A stretch of DNA of 5,734 nt from an uncultured delta proteobacterium (lineage in GTDB: Bacteria; UBA10199; GCA-002796325; 1-14-0-20-49-13): assembly GCA_903868375.1 (NCBI GenBank), contig CAIPVD010000249.1, positions 1-5,734 on the forward strand, in the 5' to 3' direction. Within the stretch, counting starts at the first letter, position 1. Each line of letters opens with the position of its first letter. Below, piece by piece: positions 1 through 5,734 of the stretch. The translations under genes and the position numbers were made by a program. The notes beneath the pieces are model-generated. The model saw nothing but the letters and a program-made list of their open reading frames with translations. It made no database searches and was not told the DNA's origin.

Positions 1-2632
1 CCACGCATCATCACAAATAATATCTGTCATTCGTTTACATCTTTCCAAAAATACAGCAAAAGCCCCCGAAGCAACGGTTAGAGATGTTCTTTCAGTCCAT
101 GAAGGAGAAGAGTTCTCTCCCCAAAAGCTGAACGAATCTCTCGATGCGATGCGCAAGTGGGGAGTTTTTGATAAGATAGAAGCAAGTACGGTCGAAACAC
201 CTAAAGGTGTCGAGTTAGATTTTTATCTGCATGAAGCCATACTAATAGGCGAGATGAGCATCTACGGAAACTACCCTTACGTCGAGCGAAAGGTCAGAAA
301 ATATCTTACCGTCCGCCCTGGCGACCTTTATACACACGAACGCGTGGAAGAGCAGATATCCAAGATAAATGAATTCTACGAACGAGAAGGATATCTAAAT
401 ACAAAAGTTACCGCAAAAGAAGAATATATCGAAGTAAGCAACGACATAAAGCTTACGTTCCACATCAAACGCGGTTCGATACTGCGCTACAGAGACATCG
501 ACATTACCGGCATGAGTGCGTACCCAGAGGGCCGGCTTGTTTCTGCGATAGATCCGCTAAGGCCATATCATCCAAGAAAATTCGCCGACGCAATTAGAAC
601 CGTTGTGAATTTCTATCATGCGCACGGTTATCCCAAGGCAAGGATAGAAGTGGTAAGCAAGGACCCCGATTACGAAGCAAATAGGATCGACGTACATATC
701 AAAGTTACAGAAGGGACCAAAGTTAAAGTTGCTTTCAAAGGAAACAGGCATTTTGGTGATAGGCAACTTAAAAAGACCATCACGATATTCGAAGAGGGGA
801 GCTTTGACGAATACGAAATAGATGCAAGCAAGAGCGCCATCGCCGAGCTTTACAAGAAGAGCGGATATCCTTATGTTTCCGTCAGCGCCGAGCGCAAAGT
901 ACTGACGAATGGTAATGTACTGATCGAGTTCAAGATCACCGAAGGCGAAAGACAGCGTATAGAAAAAATAATCTTTGAAGGGAACGAGGCCTTTGGTTCG
1001 AACAGGCTGCGCAAGCAGATGGTGACAAAACCTGTGTCCCTAACGAACAAGGGCATCTACAACGAAGGGCGAGTGACAGCAGACATGGACCTGATAAAAA
1101 GGTTCTATTCGAGCAAGGGCTACCTCGGTGCAGAAATGGGCAAGCCGAACGTAGAGAAAAAAGATGGAAGGATCATTTTAACGATACCGGTTTCGGAAGA
1201 CGGCCTTACTATCGTGAGAGATATCACGTTCAACGGCAATAACGCCTTTAGCGATCACGTCCTCTTGAGGCAGCTAAAGAACAAGGTCGGTAAGCCGCTC
1301 GACATCTCACTTCTCGACGAAGAAAGACAGGCCTTGACCAGCTACTATGCGGACAACGGCTATCCATACGTCGGCGTAGAACAAAAGGTAGATAACAATC
1401 ATATTACGTACAATATTACCGAAGGAGATCTCGTTAAGATCGGACAAATACTCGTCATCGGCAACACTCTCACTTCGACCAAGGCTATCATCCGCACCGT
1501 CGGTATCCACGAAGGCGATCCTTTCAGCTACAGAAAACTTACAGATGCGCAGATTGCTTTGCGGCGCATCGGCACTTTCAATTCGGCGACGATCGATACG
1601 ATAGGCCTCGCAGAAAAGGAAACGATCGTCCACCTGCGCGTAAAGGTCGAGGAGCAAAAACCCTTCACGCTTGACTTTGAAGCCGCCTATACAACGGACA
1701 TGAAGTATTCGGGCACGATGAACTTCACGAATCTTAACACGTTCGGCCTTGCAAAGATCTCGAGCTTTAAGCTTACGGGAGGCAAAAGGATATCTAAGGG
1801 AGAGCTGGATTACACGGACCCCAGATTTTTAGGAACCGACCTTCAACTGCTCGCATCGACCTGGCTTCAATATCAGAACACCTTAGTTTACGCATATGCA
1901 CAGGCAGGAGGCGGATTTGGGTTCTATCGGCGTTTCCACAGGACGGGCCTCATGGCAAAGTGGGAGCTGGACCGAAACTATTTTGTGGCGGGTGATTCGA
2001 CCGCCGCCGATGCCGATTCACTGCGCGATAACACGATATCGAAGTTAAGCCTTTCCGGCAGCTTCGACACAAGAAACAATTTCTCCGATCCGACTAAAGG
2101 CATATTCATCATGCTCACGCCGGAACTGTTCAACGAATTAAAAGGTCAACAGGCCGACTTCGTAAAATTCAAATGGTATTTTGGACAATACATTGGGTTC
2201 CTGAAATATTTTTCGTTCGCGAACAACCTACGCTTCGATCACATCGAAACCTTCGAAAAGAATATCAGCGTCCCGTCGAACGAATTGATACTTATGGGCG
2301 GCGACGATACGCTGCGCGGCTTCAACGAAGACAGCCTAGGCCCGCAAAATGCGGTTGGCCGGCCTACGGGCGGCAGGCTTCGCTGGATATACAATGGCGA
2401 ACTTCATTTAAGATTCCTCACCAATTTCCAACTGGCGGGGTTCTTCGACATGGGCGCACTAACGAACTCATTCGGCGAAATAGACTGGTCGACCATAAGA
2501 CGTAGCGCCGGTCCCGGCTTAAGATATCTGACACCGGTCGGGCCTATTAGGCTCGATTACGGCATCATCCTCGACAGAAAACCCGGCGAACACTTCGGAC
2601 GCGTCCACTTCACGTTTGGATATGTGTTCTAG
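1..2632 (+). CDS. Omp85-family outer-membrane assembly protein (BamA/TamA type), 5'-truncated by window edge
   Basis: Inserts beta-barrel proteins into the outer membrane, with POTRA domains in the periplasm and a C-terminal barrel in the membrane. The frame is open from base 2, so the ATG at 149 is internal; 876 codons are visible and the signal peptide lies outside. Numbering from that ATG, seven POTRA units can be read: before 1 to about 30, 31-109, 110-189, 190-266, 267-351, 352-426 and 427-502. They show recurring GN, Y..(G/N)GYP and TEG landmarks. The barrel spans about 503-827. It carries a DTRNNFSDPTKG element at 640-651, the LRGF form of the conserved L6 (V/L)RGF motif at 722-725, the TPVGPIRLDYG signature at 795-805, and a terminal Phe as in a beta-signal. 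E. coli BamA has five POTRAs and TamA three. The C-terminal signature and the lack of skp/lpxD downstream make a TamA-like or second Omp85 paralogue plausible. The family call is firm; BamA versus TamA is open. Confidence 0.96.
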   Translation, partial: HASSQIISVIRLHLSKNTAKAPEATVRDVLSVHEGEEFSPQKLNESLDAMRKWGVFDKIEASTVETPKGVELDFYLHEAILIGEMSIYGNYPYVERKVRKYLTVRPGDLYTHERVEEQISKINEFYEREGYLNTKVTAKEEYIEVSNDIKLTFHIKRGSILRYRDIDITGMSAYPEGRLVSAIDPLRPYHPRKFADAIRTVVNFYHAHGYPKARIEVVSKDPDYEANRIDVHIKVTEGTKVKVAFKGNRHFGDRQLKKTITIFEEGSFDEYEIDASKSAIAELYKKSGYPYVSVSAERKVLTNGNVLIEFKITEGERQRIEKIIFEGNEAFGSNRLRKQMVTKPVSLTNKGIYNEGRVTADMDLIKRFYSSKGYLGAEMGKPNVEKKDGRIILTIPVSEDGLTIVRDITFNGNNAFSDHVLLRQLKNKVGKPLDISLLDEERQALTSYYADNGYPYVGVEQKVDNNHITYNITEGDLVKIGQILVIGNTLTSTKAIIRTVGIHEGDPFSYRKLTDAQIALRRIGTFNSATIDTIGLAEKETIVHLRVKVEEQKPFTLDFEAAYTTDMKYSGTMNFTNLNTFGLAKISSFKLTGGKRISKGELDYTDPRFLGTDLQLLASTWLQYQNTLVYAYAQAGGGFGFYRRFHRTGLMAKWELDRNYFVAGDSTAADADSLRDNTISKLSLSGSFDTRNNFSDPTKGIFIMLTPELFNELKGQQADFVKFKWYFGQYIGFLKYFSFANNLRFDHIETFEKNISVPSNELILMGGDDTLRGFNEDSLGPQNAVGRPTGGRLRWIYNGELHLRFLTNFQLAGFFDMGALTNSFGEIDWSTIRRSAGPGLRYLTPVGPIRLDYGIILDRKPGEHFGRVHFTFGYVF

Positions 2633-2635
2633 ATT

Positions 2636-3670
2636 TTACAAAGAATCGTACCGCTCTATCACCGCTTGCGTTTCCATGCAGAGATATGGCGTAATTTGAG
2701 GGGCATGCGACTTTATCCAGCCGCGCATCTTTGAATACATCTCTTCGCGAATTGGTCGGAAGTAACGGACCTTGCCGTTCGTCGGAACGAACTCGCCGGT
2801 GAATATCTTCGTGGACGGAAACCTTTTTTCGGCGACGTTTTTTAGCTGCGGTGGAAAACGAAGTGAACCTAAGCTTATCCACGCAATGGCAGCCGGCTGA
2901 ACGTGCTTGAACAACTCTTCAACTACCCCTTGATAAGCATCTTCCCAGCCGGTAAAATTTATCATCGGGTCGAAGTGAAAGCCAACCCTATAACCAGCAC
3001 CAATACACCTTTTCGCGGCTTCCAGACGTTCGAGAAGCGACACCGAACCCTTCTCTTCGCTCGCGATTATGCCCTGCGGATTAAGCGACCAGGAAACCAC
3101 CGTCCTTCCATTGTGGCGCAGGCCGAGCAAATTATCTATATTCGCCGTCTTCGTCTTGAACTCGAAAGTTGCATTCTTCTGTTCGGCAAAGAATGGAACG
3201 ATGGTCTTCGAATAGTTCGTTATGTGATCGTATGCGAGGCTATCGGAGAGTTCGCCTGTGCCTATCCTAAAATGGTGGCCGGCATTCGCTTCAAGGTGTT
3301 TTTGCACCGCACCCAAAATTTCTTCAATGTTCACATAGATAAGGGTCAGCGGATTATTGGAAAGATAGTGCTGCAAGATGCAATAGGTGCAATCGCAGGG
3401 ACAACCGCTAGCAATGTCGATCGTAAAGTAGCCGCAGCATACGACACCTTCGCATATTCCCTGGCAAGGCTTGAAAGCCACGCCTTTATTGGTTGTTAGC
3501 ACGAGCTGCCGCTTCGCAAGGGCTGGATCCCTTGGATGTTTTAAGAATTTAACGTCGTCGACAACGTCGGCGGGCACACCAATAAGCTTCTCCCTAATAA
3601 ATTGAGTTGCAGGATAGAGCAATGCCCCCCTGTCTATCCACACTTGATCGAATTGAGGATTGCTTTTCAT
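2636..3670 (-). CDS. Spore photoproduct lyase (SPL)-family radical SAM protein, non-sporulator type
   Basis: A 344-residue radical SAM enzyme. The CxxxCxxC motif binding the catalytic [4Fe-4S] cluster is C90, C94, C97, matching SPL in spacing and position. Other family landmarks are CCGY at 78-81, CILQ at 97-100, RIGTGELSDSL at 135-145, VVSWSLNP at 191-198, GFHFDP at 230-235, WISLGSLRFPP at 264-274, and YLCME at 329-333. True SPL reverses the UV thymine dimer of spore DNA; here the position of its hydrogen-donor cysteine appears to be Glu140, and the second cluster-adjacent tyrosine is Ile98. The substrate is therefore unknown, although DNA or nucleotide radical chemistry is plausible. Eight cysteines fall between 69 and 97. 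The ATG at 3670 is the first start after an in-frame TGA four codons upstream; no clear Shine-Dalgarno is seen. It lies 37 bases behind the ParB-like gene and is probably cotranscribed with it. Its end is 3 bases from the Omp85 stop. Confidence 0.93.
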   Translation of the reverse strand: MKSNPQFDQVWIDRGALLYPATQFIREKLIGVPADVVDDVKFLKHPRDPALAKRQLVLTTNKGVAFKPCQGICEGVVCCGYFTIDIASGCPCDCTYCILQHYLSNNPLTLIYVNIEEILGAVQKHLEANAGHHFRIGTGELSDSLAYDHITNYSKTIVPFFAEQKNATFEFKTKTANIDNLLGLRHNGRTVVSWSLNPQGIIASEEKGSVSLLERLEAAKRCIGAGYRVGFHFDPMINFTGWEDAYQGVVEELFKHVQPAAIAWISLGSLRFPPQLKNVAEKRFPSTKIFTGEFVPTNGKVRYFRPIREEMYSKMRGWIKSHAPQITPYLCMETQAVIERYDSL

Positions 3671-3707
3671 TGTTACGAACGCTCAAGACCTAAGCAACTT
3701 GGTCAAC

Positions 3708-4679
3708 TTATACGCGGTACCATTCAAATATCTGCTGCCACTGCTGTTTGTCGAAGGCTTCTTGAAGCTTGGTGATAAGCGTGTTGAGTTCGTCGGGCCT
3801 GCTGAACTGATATTCAAGTTTAAGTTTAGGATCTTCAAAGTATGGATCGGCAATGAGCTTGGCGGAATCGGGAAGCTGTAAGCCCTGAATGAGGCTCGTT
3901 AGCTGATGCTGGCGTTCCGTTAAGTGCGGCAATCTCACGCTGCGTAGCGTCTGGCGAAGTGCCTGTACCTTTTCCGGGGCCGCAACGCTCGGATCTGCAA
4001 CTATCGTGAGCAGCTGATAGCGCTGCAATATCTCTTCTACGCTAGTTCCGTCGCGCGCCGCTATTTCTCTGATGAGAGTTAAGAGCTCGTTCAATTTGCT
4101 GGTGCTCGGATCAACATGTTTCAGTACACTAAGAAGCGACATCTGCGTAGAAGGCGAGAATTCCGCGATCCTGTTCGCGCTGGATAACGCCATTCCGGTT
4201 TCGATAACATGCGACCGCATTGAATCTATAAGTTGTTCAAGCGCTAAATACTGGTGAAGTATCTTGTAGCTCGGCTCTTCGCCCATGAGGGGCAAATATT
4301 GCCTTACGACCTCTTCTTCCGAAACCGCATAGACCTTGATAAGTTTCAAACATACGTTGAATTTTTCAATGACGTTCAACGTACGAGTGAAAATGTTATC
4401 GTGCAAATTATATAAGAAGGCCTGCATCGGCGACAGATCGTGCGGTTCGTAAATTAACGCAGGTATCGTCTGCCTGTTCAGTTCCTGACAAGCGAGGAAT
4501 CTTTTGTACCCTGTTACAAGCTGGTACGTTCCTTCTTGCGTGTGGCGAAGAGTGATAGGATTAATAACTCCCACGCTCTTGATGGAATTTTTGAGCTCTT
4601 CTAGCTTCGGGGAAAATGTTACCCTGAAACTGTCGTCGCTCGAGTTGATCTGGTTTGTTTGGATGAATTGTAATATCAT
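3708..4679 (-). CDS. ParB/Spo0J-like DNA-binding protein (ParB N-terminal fold plus HTH), orphan
   Basis: A 323-residue protein. Residues about 1-80 fit the ParB N-terminal (ParB/Srx, CTP-binding) domain: a SIKSVGVINPITLR stretch at 32-45, then YQLVTGYKRFLACQEL at 52-67 and IPALIY at 72-77. The canonical GERR box is degenerate (G57-Y-K-R60), and the ENxQR box reads HDNIFTR at 93-99, followed by LNVIEKF at 101-107. Residues about 124-186 resemble the ParB/KorB helix-turn-helix region. The last 130 residues are helical and charged and show no recognisable ParB dimerisation domain. In chromosome segregation ParB binds parS and partners ParA, but no parA or convincing parS lies here, so a partition role is doubtful. 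The upstream neighbour is divergent tadA; downstream is the SPL-family gene on the same strand. The ATG at 4679 has no Shine-Dalgarno and is preceded by a nested inverted repeat ending 5 bases away. A transcription regulator or a partner of the radical SAM enzyme are alternatives. Confidence 0.88.
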   Translation of the reverse strand: MILQFIQTNQINSSDDSFRVTFSPKLEELKNSIKSVGVINPITLRHTQEGTYQLVTGYKRFLACQELNRQTIPALIYEPHDLSPMQAFLYNLHDNIFTRTLNVIEKFNVCLKLIKVYAVSEEEVVRQYLPLMGEEPSYKILHQYLALEQLIDSMRSHVIETGMALSSANRIAEFSPSTQMSLLSVLKHVDPSTSKLNELLTLIREIAARDGTSVEEILQRYQLLTIVADPSVAAPEKVQALRQTLRSVRLPHLTERQHQLTSLIQGLQLPDSAKLIADPYFEDPKLKLEYQFSRPDELNTLITKLQEAFDKQQWQQIFEWYRV

Positions 4680-4684
4680 ATTAG

Positions 4685-4759
4685 TTGGGGTTCTGCTCGG
4701 CGCTGAATGTTGTTATTCACGTTTATTGAAGTTTCGGCAGCGCCTCACAGTAACCCCAA
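4685..4759. repeat. Nested inverted repeat (long imperfect stem-loop) immediately upstream of the ParB-like gene
   Basis: Three nested pairings share one axis: TTGGGGTT (4685-4692) with AACCCCAA (4752-4759), CTG (4693-4695) with CAG (4748-4750), and GGCGCTG (4699-4705) with CAGCGCC (4738-4744). A single bulged base (4751) and a 3x3 internal loop separate them. The apical region holds a weak TTCA/TGAA pair (4716-4719 with 4727-4730). That is 18 paired bases with no mismatch inside the outer and inner arms, which is hard to explain by chance. It sits in the divergent gap, so it is not a terminator for either neighbour. As RNA of the ParB-like gene, the structure would end 5 bases before the ATG. 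Function is inferred. Confidence 0.72.
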
Positions 4760-4770
4760 TCCCCGCGTGC

Positions 4771-4792
4771 CAAACTGGCATAGCCAGATTTG
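4771..4792. promoter_or_regulatory. Short inverted repeat: candidate operator or leader hairpin
   Basis: CAAACTGGC (4771-4779) pairs with GCCAG plus TTTG (4783-4787, 4789-4792) around a 3-base ATA centre, with one unpaired A at 4788. The 9-bp arm in the tadA/ParB-like divergent gap could be a dimeric repressor site or an RNA hairpin. No T-tract follows on either strand, so it does not look like an intrinsic terminator. No binding protein is identified. Confidence 0.4.
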
Positions 4793-4864
4793 TCACTTAA
4801 CTGGGGTGAGCAAATAGCAAATTATGCGATTGTTAGCAAGTGATATTTCATTATCCGATGATTC

Positions 4865-4893
4865 TTGCCAAAAATAATTTTTCCGCATATGAA
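4865..4893 (+). promoter_or_regulatory. Weak candidate sigma-70-type promoter for tadA
   Basis: TTGCCA (4865-4870, 5 of 6 to TTGACA) is followed by a 17-base spacer and TATGAA (4888-4893, 4 of 6 to TATAAT). Initiation would fall near 4900, giving an almost leaderless tadA transcript starting at the ATG at 4903. It was found by eye in AT-rich sequence, so chance is a real possibility. Confidence 0.22.
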
Positions 4894-4902
4894 GCTCGAA
4901 CA

Positions 4903-5373
4903 ATGGACGAAACATTCTTCATGAAAGTGGCTATCGAAGAGGCGAAGAAGGCTGCCGAAAAAGGCGAAGTGCCGATCGGAGCCGTAGCTGTGCTAGATAA
5001 TTTAATGATCGAATCGGCGCACAACGAAAGGGAGTCGACGAAGAATCCGCTTGGCCACGCGGAACTTTTATTACTCGAAAAGATCGTTAAGAAAAACTTG
5101 CTCCCTTCGTGGAGGTTCGATGAGGTAACGATCTATGTTACGTGCGAGCCTTGCATTATGTGCATGGGTGCCATGCTTCAGGCGAGAGTAAAACGAATTG
5201 TCTATGGATGCCGCGACCCAAAAGCCGGAGCGTGCGGATCTTTGTACGATCTATCCAGCGATAAGCGCCTGAACCACCAGATAGATGTAACGCAAGGAGT
5301 GCTCGCCGACGAATGCGCAAAACTCTTAAGCGATTTTTTTAAGAAGTTGAGAAAAGGCTCTACTGACCAGTAA
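4903..5373 (+). CDS. tadA: tRNA-specific adenosine deaminase TadA
   Basis: Cytoplasmic zinc deaminase that converts the wobble adenosine A34 of tRNA-Arg(ACG) to inosine. From the chosen start the protein has 156 residues, against 167 in E. coli. The first helix (MDETFFMKVAIEEAKKAAEKG) leads into EVPIGAVAV (22-30). Zinc and catalytic residues are H52-A-E54 (E54 the proton shuttle) and P83-C84-x-x-C87. Asn41 is conserved before the active-site loop. The stretch DPKAGACGSL (105-114), LNH (123-125) and the C-terminal DECAKLLSDFF (136-146) separate TadA from cytidine and guanine deaminases. In-frame starts also exist at 4840 (GTG) and 4858 (ATG), but these add 15-21 residues lacking family similarity, so 4903 is preferred. 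No strong Shine-Dalgarno is seen. It is divergent from the ParB-like gene, and its stop overlaps the convergent gene downstream by 14 bases. Confidence 0.95.
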   Translation: MDETFFMKVAIEEAKKAAEKGEVPIGAVAVLDNLMIESAHNERESTKNPLGHAELLLLEKIVKKNLLPSWRFDEVTIYVTCEPCIMCMGAMLQARVKRIVYGCRDPKAGACGSLYDLSSDKRLNHQIDVTQGVLADECAKLLSDFFKKLRKGSTDQ

Positions 5374-5734
5374 CTGTTTCAATTTTCATCGTGAACATCG
5401 AATCAGGTCGATTACTTATCCATGTGACCTTGCCGTCGTCACCCGAAAGATAAGCCCTGATCCCTGCTAATGGAGAGTAGGTCAGAAAGATCGGCTCGTT
5501 TTTTTGGACGGCGTCCCCTTCTGCAACAAGCGGCTCAACTAGGGTTTGAATATCTGGTTCGTCATGGACAATATAAAAGTGCTCGGTGGGTATGTACTCC
5601 GTTAAAAAATTCTCAAAAGATTCGAATGGTGGATTATCAAAAACAAACGCTCCACGTTCCATAAGATAACTGATTGAAGCTTTATCTATCTGACCATGAT
5701 CGCAAACCGAAGCGCTTCTTACCATTATTTCTGG
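5360..5734 (-). CDS. Hypothetical protein, C-terminal part; gene runs off the right edge
   Basis: Not recognised. The frame is open from the window edge through 122 preceding bases-worth of clean coding sequence to a TAG at 5360-5362; 124 codons are visible. The ATG at 5723-5725 could be a start, but the frame continues upstream of it to the edge, with no Shine-Dalgarno, so the true start is probably outside. Seen from that Met: a CDHG motif at 8-11, a segment rich in Phe and Glu at 30-50, and a beta-rich C-terminal half. Its VAEGDAVQKNEPIF stretch (67-80) followed by SPLAG (84-88) resembles the turn of biotinyl/lipoyl-like barrels. That layout loosely recalls the C-terminal barrel of M14-type succinylglutamate desuccinylase/aspartoacylase proteins, but the match is too weak to name a function. 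No transmembrane segment is evident. Its 3' end overlaps tadA tail-to-tail by 14 bases. Confidence 0.72.
   Translation of the reverse strand, partial: PEIMVRSASVCDHGQIDKASISYLMERGAFVFDNPPFESFENFLTEYIPTEHFYIVHDEPDIQTLVEPLVAEGDAVQKNEPIFLTYSPLAGIRAYLSGDDGKVTWISNRPDSMFTMKIETVTGQ

Noticed and set aside
149..151. ATG at 149 as the start of the Omp85 gene
   Set aside because: The frame stays open back to base 2 and the upstream codons encode the first part of a POTRA domain, so this ATG is internal.
1307..1657. 116-codon minus-strand frame
   Set aside because: Antisense to POTRA units six and seven; no independent evidence of coding.
2173..2505. 110-codon plus-strand frame
   Set aside because: An out-of-frame shadow of the Omp85 barrel, rich in Arg and Gln with no domain features.
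2903..3499. 198-codon open frame on the plus strand
   Set aside because: It lies antisense within the well-supported SPL-family gene and its translation shows no recognisable motif.
4711..4726. parS-like site upstream of the ParB-like gene
   Set aside because: Only the TTCACGT core fits the consensus; about 9 of 16 positions match and the palindrome is lost.
4685..4759. Integron attC site or a tRNA gene, given the 75-base folded shape
   Set aside because: For attC the outer ends have GTT and AAC in the wrong orientation. For tRNA there is no T-loop GTTCRA motif and no anticodon arm geometry.
4754..4772. Sigma-54-like promoter on the minus strand (TGGCACG followed by TTGG)
   Set aside because: The -24 half is a good match, but the second half is two bases too far away and lacks the invariant GC.
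4504..4800. 98-codon plus-strand frame reaching into the intergenic region
   Set aside because: Mostly antisense to the ParB-like gene, then runs through the inverted repeat; composition and motifs are unlike a real protein.

Overview
The window reads as chromosomal DNA from a Gram-negative (two-membrane) bacterium, most likely a deltaproteobacterial-type lineage (Desulfobacterota, Myxococcota or Bdellovibrionota in the broad sense). The reasons are an Omp85-family outer-membrane assembly protein with an unusually long POTRA array, and a ParB-like/SPL-like gene pair whose sequence style I associate with that group. Base composition looks intermediate. No insertion sequence, phage gene, CRISPR array, rRNA or tRNA is visible. 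The placement is inference from protein style, not from a marker gene.

Layout from left to right. Positions 1-2632 (+) hold the 3' part of a BamA/TamA-type gene cut by the left edge: seven POTRA units and then a complete 16-strand-type beta-barrel domain. After a 3-base gap come two minus-strand genes that probably form an operon: a ParB-like DNA-binding/CTPase-fold protein (3708-4679, upstream) and a spore-photoproduct-lyase-family radical SAM protein (2636-3670, downstream, 37-base gap). A 223-base divergent intergenic region (4680-4902) follows and is rich in inverted repeats. Next is tadA (4903-5373, +), the tRNA adenosine deaminase. Its last 14 bases overlap the 3' end of an unrecognised minus-strand gene that runs off the right edge (5360-5734).

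The flanking genes are housekeeping: outer-membrane protein insertion and tRNA-Arg wobble editing. The part most worth attention is the middle. An orphan ParB-like gene with degenerate CTP-binding motifs sits next to a radical SAM enzyme that keeps the SPL cluster motif but lacks the SPL hydrogen-donor cysteine. The pair is preceded by a nested 75-base inverted repeat ending five bases before the ParB-like start codon. That repeat could be a regulatory mRNA leader or a DNA-level element. I could run no database search, so functional statements about the pair are inference.
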